Shown here one piece after another: positions 27,912 through 35,306 of a stretch of 64,000 bases of DNA; within the stretch, counting starts at the first letter, position 1; the number at the start of each line of letters is the position of its first letter. Below the pieces are notes generated by a model, which was not told the DNA's origin, searched no databases, and was given only the letters and a program-made list of their open reading frames with translations. The translations under genes and the position numbers were made by a program. Origin of the DNA: JBQTHD01 sp052390275 (GTDB taxonomy: Bacteria > Actinomycetota > Acidimicrobiia > Acidimicrobiales > AC-14); contig JBQTHD010000009.1 in NCBI GenBank assembly GCA_052390275.1, positions 122,166 through 186,165 on the forward strand, in the 5' to 3' direction.

Positions 27912-30143
27912 TCAAGGCTCCTCCTCACCGGGGCCTGCCTCGGCCCCGCCCTCCCCCCCGGCGGGTCCGGTGAGAGGCCGAGGGGCGGTCGCCACGTCAT
28001 CGTTTGACCTTGAACCCCCAGCGCCGCTGCCCCCATCGTCATCACTGCCGTTGCGTCCCGCCCGGCCATCGCCCTCCCGGCCACTGCGGTCCTTCCCGGC
28101 GTCCTTGCCGTCGTCACCTTTGCCTCCGTCCTTCCCGTCGCCCTCCTCCTCTTCCTCCGGCTCGGGCTCAGGGGCGCAACAACCGGGCAGCGGATTGCCG
28201 GGATCGTTGGCGGCGGAGGTTGCAGTGGGCAGCCTGGCTCCGTCGGGAACCGGGATGAACCGGGTGGCTTTCTCTGTAAAAAGGCGAAAAATTGTGGCCG
28301 GTAGCGTCCCGCCACTCACCTTGGGAACGCACCCGGAGCCACCACCCCGGCAGTGGACGTTGACCATCGGCCGCCGGCTGTCGGCGTGGCCCATCCACAC
28401 CGCGGTCGTCAACCGGTCGGTAGAGCCCACGAACCAGGCGTCGCCGAAATCGTCACTCGTCCCGGTCTTGCCCCACACCGCCGTCCCGGGGATCCGGGCC
28501 TTGGCGCCCGATCCCCGCTCCACCACCGCTGCCAGAACCCCATTGATCCGCCGGGCCTTGTCCGGGGCCAGCACCCGCTCCGGAGGCGGGGGCTCCAGGG
28601 CGATCTCCCCCGCCGGGCCGAAGACTTTGTCGATGAGCCGAGGTTCGATCCGCAGGCCTTCGGTGGCCAGCGTGTTGTAGGCGGTGGCCATGTCCAGCAC
28701 CGACACCCCCTGGGTGCCCAGCGCCACCGACGGCACCGGCGACAAGGGGGCGCTCACCCCCAGGCGACGGGCCATGTCCACCACGCCCTGCGCCCCGACC
28801 GCCGGCTTGCCCTGGCCGTCGGTCGCGGTGATGAGTTGGGCGTAGACGGTATTGACCGAGTTGACGGTGGCGGCCACCAGATCCAACTGGCCGTAGCCGG
28901 CGTCCTCGTAGTTGTTCACCTCCCAATCCGCCCCGTTGTCGGCCTTGGGCAGGATCAACTGCGCCGGGCCGGGGAAGGTCGAGCCAAGGCTGTATCCCCG
29001 GTCCACCGTCTCGGCCAGGGCGAAGATCTTGAAGGTGGAACCGCCCTGGCGCCCCGAACCGCCCCCGGCGGTTCCCGCGGCCAGGTTGACCTGGGAAGAA
29101 CCGAAGTCCCGCCCTCCCACCAGGGCCACCACCCGACCCTGGCGGTCCAGACTGACCAGGGCGCCGGCCGGGTCCTCGGGCCGGTTGAGCAGGCCGTAGA
29201 CCGCGGCATAGGCCTGGCGCTGCGCGTCGAAGTTCAAGGTGGTCTGCACCCGCAAGCCCCCCCGACGCACCAGGTCCTCCCCGTCGGGGCCCAGCCGCGA
29301 GGCCAACTCCCGGCGCACAAGGTCGACGAAATAATCGGCCCCGGCTCCTTTGAGGGTCATGGTGGAGCGGGCCCCGGCGGCCGGGGCCACCGTCTCGGCC
29401 ACGGGCTTCGCGTTCATGGCCGCAGCATCGGCGGCGGTGATGAGGTCGGCGGCCGCCATCGAGTCGAGCACTCCTGCCCGCAGCCGGGTGGCGAACTCCG
29501 GATCCTTGTCCACGTCGCCAGCCGAAGGCGCCCGAACCAGTGCCACCAGGTACGCGACCTGCTCGGGGGCGAGTTCGCCCAGGTCACGGTTGAACCAGGC
29601 GCGGGCCCCGGCCTTGATTCCGTAAGCCCCTCGCCCGAAGTAGACGCTGTTGAGGTAGCGCTCCAGGATCTTGTCCTTGGCCCGAAGTTGTGCCTGCTCC
29701 GGGGCCAGGCCGGGTTCCTCCTCGGCCAGGTCCCGCTCCAGGCGCATGGCGATGGCTGCCTCCCGCACCTTGCGCCACACCGTGGGGTCGTTGCCCACGT
29801 GGGTGTTCTTGACGTACTGCTGGGTGATCGTCGAGCCGCCCTGGCGGCGATCGCCGGCGCGGATGTCCACCCACAGGGCCCGGAGAATGCCGCCCACATC
29901 CACTCCGCCGTGTTCGTAGAAGTCCCGGTCCTCGGCGGCCAGAACGGTCTGGCGAATCAGCACGGGGACCTCGTCGAGGGGCACTGACAGGCGGTTCTCC
30001 GCACCGGAAAGGACGGCCAACTCCTCCTGCCCCTTGGCATCGACGAGCACCGTGCTCTGGATGGGAGGCTCGGTGGGCGGCACAGGAACCCGGGCCAGGA
30101 CCCAGACGAGGCCGCCGATTCCAGAGAAGCCGAGCACGGCCAA
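27912..30143 (-). CDS. class A penicillin-binding protein
   Basis: Bifunctional peptidoglycan glycosyltransferase/transpeptidase in the ponA1 position. GT51 motifs are EDRDFYEHGG (71-80) and QGGSTITQQ (101-109), then KDKILERYLNSVYFGRGAYG. The transpeptidase has STFK, SVN and WGKTGTSDD. It ends in a Glu/Asp/Lys/Gly-rich tail. The only usual start codon in this frame is TTG at 30143, which leaves a short membrane helix. Arg-rich sequence with tandem repeats continues open upstream without an ATG or GTG, so the true N-terminus is uncertain. Confidence 0.93.
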   Translation of the reverse strand: MAVLGFSGIGGLVWVLARVPVPPTEPPIQSTVLVDAKGQEELAVLSGAENRLSVPLDEVPVLIRQTVLAAEDRDFYEHGGVDVGGILRALWVDIRAGDRRQGGSTITQQYVKNTHVGNDPTVWRKVREAAIAMRLERDLAEEEPGLAPEQAQLRAKDKILERYLNSVYFGRGAYGIKAGARAWFNRDLGELAPEQVAYLVALVRAPSAGDVDKDPEFATRLRAGVLDSMAAADLITAADAAAMNAKPVAETVAPAAGARSTMTLKGAGADYFVDLVRRELASRLGPDGEDLVRRGGLRVQTTLNFDAQRQAYAAVYGLLNRPEDPAGALVSLDRQGRVVALVGGRDFGSSQVNLAAGTAGGGSGRQGGSTFKIFALAETVDRGYSLGSTFPGPAQLILPKADNGADWEVNNYEDAGYGQLDLVAATVNSVNTVYAQLITATDGQGKPAVGAQGVVDMARRLGVSAPLSPVPSVALGTQGVSVLDMATAYNTLATEGLRIEPRLIDKVFGPAGEIALEPPPPERVLAPDKARRINGVLAAVVERGSGAKARIPGTAVWGKTGTSDDFGDAWFVGSTDRLTTAVWMGHADSRRPMVNVHCRGGGSGCVPKVSGGTLPATIFRLFTEKATRFIPVPDGARLPTATSAANDPGNPLPGCCAPEPEPEEEEEGDGKDGGKGDDGKDAGKDRSGREGDGRAGRNGSDDDGGSGAGGSRSNDDVATAPRPLTGPAGGEGGAEAGPGEEEP

Positions 30144-30258
30144 GAGAAAAAATACCCGGCGGTAGCGCCATAAGCGGCTGGGACGGCGGCGATGGTGGTT
30201 CCTGCCCCGGCCTGGGGCGCTTCGACTCGGGCCCGTCGGCTTTCGAAGATCGGGTCGG

Positions 30259-30389
30259 GTCGACCGCCGACGGTCGGGGGACCTGCCCGTGTGCGACCGC
30301 CGACGGTCGAGGGTTTCGTCCGGGTGCGACCGCCGACGGTCGGAGGGCTCGTGCGGGTGCGGCCACCCACGGTCGGCGGGGCGGGCCTG
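30259..30389. repeat. 33-bp tandem repeat ahead of the PBP gene
   Basis: Four units of about 33 bp, each built on the near-palindrome CGACCGCCGACGGTCG (last copy degenerate): 30259-30290, 30291-30323, 30324-30356, 30357-30389. Read in the PBP frame they give DRRRS-type repeats, which would be a basic cytoplasmic leader if translated. Confidence 0.88.
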
Positions 30390-30469
30390 GCGGGCCGACG
30401 ATGCCGATCGAGCCCGGTTTGACGACCCAGTACGGGTCGTCGATGAACGGCTGGGCCCCCCGGGCCGGC

Positions 30470-31012
30470 TCAGGTGCTCTGACCTCGATCCAATGCGCCG
30501 CCTTCGCGGTTCCTCCTGGCGACGGTCCGCCCGGCGACGGTCCGCGCCGGCCCGGTCCCTTGAGAACCGGTCTCCTGAGACTCTGCCAGCCCAGATCCCG
30601 TCCGCCCAGCCCCAGTCGGCCCAGATCCAGTCCGCTCAGATCCAGTCCGACCCGATCCAGTCCGAGCAGTGACGGGTCGGCCCAGACCGAAGCTTCGCCT
30701 CAGGTGGTTCCACCGGCACTGGGTACAGACCTCCACCACGTAGCAGCGACTCTCGTCCCGTCGGCGGGACAGGGCGGTCATTTCGGCCAGGGTGTTCACG
30801 CAACGGCCCGAGGCCGGCAGGCGGGACCCGAAAGCCCAGGACACCAGCACCAGGTTCGCCTCGCGACATACCGGACAGGTGTCGGGCGTCGGCCGGCCCA
30901 GATTGGTGGCCACCCGCAGAAGCTCGGGGTGGGCGTCGCAAATCTCCCGCCGGGCCAGACGGCCCCGACCGAACTCGGCCAATACGTGCTGGCGGACTAT
31001 CCGGTAGTCCAC
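30470..31012 (-). CDS. DUF5318 protein
   Basis: A 180-residue DUF5318 protein (Rv0049 family), next to the ponA-type PBP as in mycobacteria. From GTG at 31012 it reads VDYRIVRQHVLAEFGRG, then RREICDAHPELLRVA, a CPVC knuckle and VCTQC, a likely zinc site. The last 55 residues are Thr/Gly/Ser/Arg repeats (TGSGRTGSERTGSG) encoded by 15-bp units at about 30595-30670; relatives lack such a tail. Molecular role is unknown. Confidence 0.85.
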   Translation of the reverse strand: MDYRIVRQHVLAEFGRGRLARREICDAHPELLRVATNLGRPTPDTCPVCREANLVLVSWAFGSRLPASGRCVNTLAEMTALSRRRDESRCYVVEVCTQCRWNHLRRSFGLGRPVTARTGSGRTGSERTGSGPTGAGRTGSGLAESQETGSQGTGPARTVAGRTVARRNREGGALDRGQST

Positions 31013-31239
31013 CTGCCCCCCAGCCGGCGTCGACCTACCGCCGGGCAGGGCTCCGACCCCAAAGGACACGGACCGCAACGCTAGTGCGGGGGGAGGGCTC
31101 CCTCCCCCCGGCGGGCTCCGTCGGGATACGACCGAGGGGTGCTCGGGGCGGTTCACCAAAGGCTGGTGGATGATCGCCGTTCACCGGCGTTGGCCGGCGG
31201 TTAGCCCACCCGCGTACGCGGTGACCTATCGCCTCGATA

Positions 31240-31252
31240 TATCCTGCGGACC
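31240..31252 (+). promoter_or_regulatory. AT-rich palindromic promoter element before padR
   Basis: GATATATC, close to TATCGCC further upstream, lies just before the ATG at 31255 in otherwise GC-rich sequence. It is a candidate -10 element and/or operator for autoregulation by the PadR protein. Confidence 0.35.
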
Positions 31253-31254
31253 GC

Positions 31255-31959
31255 ATGTTGGCCCTCGCCATCCTCGGGCTGCTCAAAGAGCAGGAACTCC
31301 ACGGCTATGAGCTCAAGCGCCGTTTGGGCGAGATGCTCGGGCCGTTCTCCAGCGTCTCCTTCGGATCGCTCTACCCGGCCCTTGCCCGCCTGGAGGCCGG
31401 CGGGGCGGTGGTGGTGGTCGAGGAGGCCGAGCGGGCCGGCCCCACCCAGGTTCCCTCCATGCCCATGACCGGTTCCCTCGCCGGCGAGGCTGCCGCCTTC
31501 CGCTCGCACCGGATCACCGCCCGCCGGTCCTCGCGCAACCGCAAGGTCTACGGCATCACCCCCAACGGGGAGCAGATGTTCCAGGAGTTGATCGACAACG
31601 ACGGACCCGACGTGGACGACGACCGGGCCTTCACCATGCGCATGGCCTTCTGCCGGTTCCTCACCCCGGAGCGCCGGCTGGGCTTGTTCGAACTGCGCCG
31701 AGCCCACCTGGTCGAGCGGTTGGCCCGGCACCGCAACTGCGCCCGCACCCGGGACCGGCTCGATACCTACACCCGGTCGATCATCGACCATGGCACCCAG
31801 ACCACCGAGCAGGACATCTCCTGGCTGGATCGCCTCATAGAAACCGAACGCCGAGGCTCCGGAGGGCGCCATGCGTCCGCGGAGGACCCCGGAACCCACG
31901 ATGCACCGAGCCCAACAGTGGGGCCGGGCCGCACCCAGACTCAGGGAGGTACCCCGTGA
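31255..31959 (+). CDS. PadR-family transcriptional regulator
   Basis: A 234-residue PadR regulator: winged helix MLALAILGLLKEQELHGYEL, SFGSLYPALARLEAGG, then an insert before KVYGITPNGEQMFQEL, and a C-terminal coiled-coil dimerisation region with RMAFCRFLTPERRL. The M. tuberculosis counterpart (Rv0047c) is likewise next to ino1. Its 3' end overlaps the ino1 GTG, so both are translated together and the regulator probably controls ino1. Confidence 0.9.
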   Translation: MLALAILGLLKEQELHGYELKRRLGEMLGPFSSVSFGSLYPALARLEAGGAVVVVEEAERAGPTQVPSMPMTGSLAGEAAAFRSHRITARRSSRNRKVYGITPNGEQMFQELIDNDGPDVDDDRAFTMRMAFCRFLTPERRLGLFELRRAHLVERLARHRNCARTRDRLDTYTRSIIDHGTQTTEQDISWLDRLIETERRGSGGRHASAEDPGTHDAPSPTVGPGRTQTQGGTP

Positions 31960-33131
31960 CCGATCCATCCCCCAGCCCTGCCGCCGAGCCGGCCCCCGTT
32001 GTCGGGTCGCGCTCGCGCGGCCCGCTGACCGGAGGCGGCAGGGCGCGACCAGGCACAGCCCGAGGCAGCAAGATCCGCCTGGCCATCGCCGGCGTGGGCA
32101 ACTGCGCCAGTTCCCTGGTCCAGGGCCTCACGTACTACCGGGACGCCGATCCCACCGAGAGCGTTCCCGGCCTGATGCACGTGGTGGCCGGCGGTTATCA
32201 CGTCAGGGACATCGAGGTGGTGGCCGCCTTCGACGTGGACGCGTCCAAGGTCGGCCTGGACGTGGGCAAAGCCATCTTCGCCGGAGCCAACAACACCATC
32301 CGCTTTTCCCCCGTCGATGAGTTGGGGGTGAGCGTGACCCGCGGCCCGACCCTCGACGGCCTGGGCCGCTACTACCGCCAGACCATCGAGGAGTCCCCGG
32401 CGGAACCGGTGGACGTGGCCGAGGTGCTCCGCGAGCGGGAGGTGGAGGTTCTGGTCGCCTACCTGCCGGTCGGATCCGACGCCGCTCAGAAGCATTACGC
32501 CGAGGCGGCCCTGGCCGCCGGTTGTGCCTTCGTCAACGCCATCCCCGTGTTCATCGCGTCGGACCCCGCATGGGCCGAGCGCTTCACCCGAGCCGGCATC
32601 CCGATCATCGGCGACGACATCAAGAGCCAGGTGGGAGCCACCATCGTCCATCGGGTGCTCGCCCGGCTGTTCGAGGATCGGGGCCTGGTGCTCGATCGCA
32701 CCTACCAACTCAACGTGGGCGGGAACATGGACTTCAAGAACATGCTCGAGCGCGAGCGCCTGGAATCCAAGAAGATCTCCAAGACTCAAGCCGTCACCAG
32801 CCAACTGGAACGGGGCATCGCCGCCGACGACGTCCACATCGGCCCCAGCGACCACGTCCCCTGGCTGGAGGACCGCAAGTGGGCCTACGTGCGCCTGGAG
32901 GGTCGCAACTTTGGCGACGTCCCCCTCAACGTGGAACTAAAGCTAGAGGTGTGGGACTCCCCCAACTCCGCCGGGGTGATCATCGACGCCGTCCGCTGCG
33001 CCCGCCTGGCCCTGGACCGGGGAGTCGGTGGCCCGCTGCTGGCCCCGTCGGCCTACTTCATGAAGTCCCCACCGGTGCAGTACCACGACGACCAGGCCCA
33101 CCGCCTGGTGGAGGAGTACCTGGCCGGTTGA
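31956..33131 (+). CDS. ino1: inositol-3-phosphate synthase
   Basis: Ino1 converts glucose-6-phosphate to inositol-3-phosphate using NAD, feeding phosphatidylinositol and mycothiol synthesis. The 391-residue protein has a 45-residue low-complexity leader, then the NAD-binding IRLAIAGVGNCASSLVQG, followed by FVNAIPVFIASDPAW, IIGDDIKSQVGATI and LNVGGNMDFKNM. The C-terminal SAYFMKSPPVQYHDDQA is typical. Length beyond the usual 360-370 comes from the leader. Confidence 0.95.
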   Translation: MTDPSPSPAAEPAPVVGSRSRGPLTGGGRARPGTARGSKIRLAIAGVGNCASSLVQGLTYYRDADPTESVPGLMHVVAGGYHVRDIEVVAAFDVDASKVGLDVGKAIFAGANNTIRFSPVDELGVSVTRGPTLDGLGRYYRQTIEESPAEPVDVAEVLREREVEVLVAYLPVGSDAAQKHYAEAALAAGCAFVNAIPVFIASDPAWAERFTRAGIPIIGDDIKSQVGATIVHRVLARLFEDRGLVLDRTYQLNVGGNMDFKNMLERERLESKKISKTQAVTSQLERGIAADDVHIGPSDHVPWLEDRKWAYVRLEGRNFGDVPLNVELKLEVWDSPNSAGVIIDAVRCARLALDRGVGGPLLAPSAYFMKSPPVQYHDDQAHRLVEEYLAG

Positions 33132-33235
33132 CCGCCGGCGGCGGGTCGAGGTGCTGAGGAATCACCCAATCAGCGCGCCAACAGCACGAAGGACACAGCA
33201 GAGGGGTCAGCCTGGTGGGTCGTTCGGGCCGTCGG

Positions 33236-33308
33236 TGGGGGCGGCAGGGATCGAACCTGCGACGCGCGGCTTAAAAGGCCGCCGGTCTAACCACTGACCT
33301 ACGCCCCC
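33236..33308 (-). tRNA. tRNA-Lys (anticodon TTT)
   Basis: Read on the minus strand, a 7-bp acceptor stem GGGGGCG/CGCCCCC, D-arm, anticodon arm GCGGC-CTTTTAA-GCCGC with TTT at 34-36, and a T-arm containing GGTTCGATCC give a complete 73-nt cloverleaf with an A discriminator. CCA is not encoded. It stands alone downstream of ino1 on the opposite strand. Confidence 0.95.
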
Positions 33309-33325
33309 CGGGGTGACCGATCGTA

Positions 33326-33344
33326 CTCAGGGGACTTCCCTGAG
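33326..33344. terminator. hairpin CTCAGGG/CCCTGAG
   Basis: A 7-bp stem with a 5-base loop between DUF4190 and the tRNA gene. No T-run follows, so it is only a possible terminator or processing hairpin. Confidence 0.35.
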
Positions 33345-33358
33345 GGACGCCCGATGGC

Positions 33359-33395
33359 CCGTCAGGCGCGCTTGCGCCGTACGCGCGCCTGACGG
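33359..33395. terminator. 13-bp strong hairpin downstream of DUF4190
   Basis: CCGTCAGGCGCGC and GCGCGCCTGACGG are perfect inverted arms around an 11-base loop, placed about 40 bp after the DUF4190 stop on the minus strand. This is likely a U-tract-less terminator that separates DUF4190 from tRNA-Lys. Confidence 0.55.
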
Positions 33396-33436
33396 TTCGG
33401 CCCCCACGGCCGTCGCGTTGGGGGGCGTGGACGACT

Positions 33437-33751
33437 TCACCAGCCGGAGGTGGCCAGACCCGCGAACAGCAGGATGAAGAGGACCACCCCGATGCCGATC
33501 AGGATCATCAGGCCGACTCCGATCCAACCGAGGACGACCCCGGCGGTAGCCATCCCCTCGCCCTCCTCGGCCCCGCGTGACTCCCGAATCTGGCGTCGGG
33601 CCCTGGACCCCAGGACCAGGGCCACAACGGCCAAGGGGAGCAGGCCAGTGAGAGCCACTATCCCCAACACCAGCGAGGCAATGGCCAGGCCGTTGGTCCG
33701 CCGACTCGTAGGCGGCGCCGGCCCCCAGCCGGGCGAACCCATCTCAGTCAT
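33437..33751 (-). CDS. DUF4190 small membrane protein
   Basis: A 104-residue protein from ATG at 33751. It has a Pro-rich N-terminus and two hydrophobic helices (LAIASLVLGIVALTGLLPLA and VVLGWIGVGLMILIGIGVVL) separated by RARRQIRESRGAEEGEGMA, the DUF4190 arrangement. Function is unknown; such proteins are common in actinobacteria. Confidence 0.8.
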   Translation of the reverse strand: MTEMGSPGWGPAPPTSRRTNGLAIASLVLGIVALTGLLPLAVVALVLGSRARRQIRESRGAEEGEGMATAGVVLGWIGVGLMILIGIGVVLFILLFAGLATSGW

Positions 33752-33842
33752 CCTGTTTCCCTGACCAACCGGGCCGCGGATGCTCGAACCTTGGTCGTCC
33801 AAGTGCGTCGCTGATCATGGTGGCTCCTGGTCGTTGGTTCCT

Positions 33843-34661
33843 CTAAGGATTACGCAGCATCTTCGTTAGGGAAAGACCCAGCCAGGGTTTACGGCCCCAG
33901 GCGAGCAGGCGACCCCGGCCGATGGAGGGCCACTGGTCGATCCGGCCCCAGGCCACCAACAAAAAGGCCGCCGGGTCGACCGACAGGTGACAGTCGACCG
34001 GCACCGGAGCATTGGCCGCCACCACCAGGCTCTGGCCGTCGAAGTGCAGGTAGGCCCGACCACCGCCCCGGACCCGGATCTCGAAACAGGCCCGCCGCCC
34101 GGCAGCCGCCGGGTCGATGAGTTGGGCTCCCAACTTGGACATGACGGTGAACAGAAACCCGCAGACCACCAAGCGGGCCTCGGCGTCAGAGATCGGCCAC
34201 GGCGCCCCCTCGGCGTGGGCAACATCCCAACCGTGGACCACCAATTCGTTGAGGGCGTGGCAGGTGACGGTGGCCAGTGGGATCTCGATCCCCCCGATGA
34301 TCCAGGCGCGCGTCTCCTCCGCCGGCTGATCGGCCAGCAACGCCACCAACCGGGCGGCACTGGCATCGATGCGGTCGGCAATCTCGGTCAGCGACCGGGT
34401 GGACTCCCCGGCCACCAGCGCCGCGGTCAGGTTGCTCAGGCCCCACAGATCGTCAACCAGCGCCCCGCCTCCCTGGACCACCGCGGTCACCGCGTCCAGG
34501 GCGTGGGATACGTGGATGGCCACGTCGGTCAGGCTCCAGCGGCCCAGCGCGGGGGCATCGACCTTGGTGGCCGACCGCAGCAGGGCGCTGAACCGGGCGG
34601 ACACCGCCCCAACGGCGGCCTGAGCCTCACTCGCATCGACGGGTACCACAACCGAAGCCAT
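33843..34661 (-). CDS. maleylpyruvate isomerase-like (DinB-fold) protein
   Basis: A 272-residue member of the DinB-like, mycothiol-dependent maleylpyruvate isomerase N-domain family, with a C-terminal SCP2-like domain. Visible are RWSLTDVAIHVSHALDAV (first metal-ligand His region), CHALNELVVHGWDVA (second) and FEIRVRGGGRAYLHFDG in the C-terminal part. Members use metal and often mycothiol, but this one's reaction is unknown. It diverges from a MarR gene. Confidence 0.82.
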   Translation of the reverse strand: MASVVVPVDASEAQAAVGAVSARFSALLRSATKVDAPALGRWSLTDVAIHVSHALDAVTAVVQGGGALVDDLWGLSNLTAALVAGESTRSLTEIADRIDASAARLVALLADQPAEETRAWIIGGIEIPLATVTCHALNELVVHGWDVAHAEGAPWPISDAEARLVVCGFLFTVMSKLGAQLIDPAAAGRRACFEIRVRGGGRAYLHFDGQSLVVAANAPVPVDCHLSVDPAAFLLVAWGRIDQWPSIGRGRLLAWGRKPWLGLSLTKMLRNP

Positions 34662-34794
34662 GAAGCGCCGAACCTAATGCTCCGTTTCGTGAGTCATGTA
34701 GACGTGTCGCCGACCGCTCGGGGTCGTGAGCAGGAGTCCACAGGTACGGACACGACTGCACCGTTGCGTCAAATCTGTTCAGACCTGATGGTTC

Positions 34795-34816
34795 GGTACC
34801 CGAATGATTCGGTACC
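34795..34816. promoter_or_regulatory. candidate MarR operator
   Basis: GGTACC (34795-34800) and GGTACC (34811-34816) flank CGAATGATTC, forming a 22-bp imperfect palindrome just upstream of the likely marR start at 34845. The spacing suits a dimeric MarR repressor. Confidence 0.5.
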
Positions 34817-34844
34817 CTACCGAGATGTCGAAATCCCACTGTTG

Positions 34845-35306
34845 ATGAATCCATCCGCCGCTGGGGTCGGGCCGGGGCCTGAGGACCTGGTGGCCGCCGC
34901 CCGGACCTTGACCCGGGTGGGGCGGCTGTTGGAGCGATCCTGCGGGGCGGTGTCGCTGGCGCAGTACCGGGTCCTGCGCTCGGTGGCCGACGGGGGCGAC
35001 CGGGCCTCCCGCCTGGCCGACCTGTTGACCCTGGCCCGACCGACCATCACCGAGATCGTCAACGGCCTGGTCGAGCGGGGCCTGCTCCGCCGCTGCGAAG
35101 TGGCCAGCGACCGCCGAGCCTGCCGACTGGTCCTTACTCCCGCCGGAGAGCAGGCCATCGGGGCGGCGGAGGAGTCCATGGCTGATCGCCTGGGAAAGGT
35201 GATCGCCACTATGGACCCGCCGGCACCGCTGATCGAGGCCCTGGCCCGCTTCGACCTGTCCCTGGACCATTACTTCGGCGTGGCCCATCAGGCTCGTCCC
35301 AAGTGA
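34845..35306 (+). CDS. MarR-family transcriptional regulator
   Basis: A 153-residue MarR winged helix. It shows LAQYRVLRSVADGGDRASRLADLL, the recognition helix TLARPTITEIVNGLVERGL, and the wing CEVASDRRACRLVLTPAG. I prefer ATG at 34845 because the candidate operator then lies upstream; ATG at 34788 would place the operator inside the gene. Its TGA overlaps the ATG of the ABC exporter, so it probably represses and is co-translated with it. Confidence 0.85.
   Translation: MNPSAAGVGPGPEDLVAAARTLTRVGRLLERSCGAVSLAQYRVLRSVADGGDRASRLADLLTLARPTITEIVNGLVERGLLRRCEVASDRRACRLVLTPAGEQAIGAAEESMADRLGKVIATMDPPAPLIEALARFDLSLDHYFGVAHQARPK

Noticed and set aside
30259..30389. Regular 33-bp repeats as a CRISPR array
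   Set aside because: The units are head to tail with no variable spacers of equal length and no cas genes; this is a plain tandem repeat.
33326..33395. Hairpins near tRNA-Lys as an attachment site for an integrated element
   Set aside because: No integrase and no duplicated tRNA 3' end are present nearby.
33987..34787. Plus-strand open frame joined to MarR
   Set aside because: Antisense shadow of the maleylpyruvate isomerase-like gene; the MarR fold begins after 34845.
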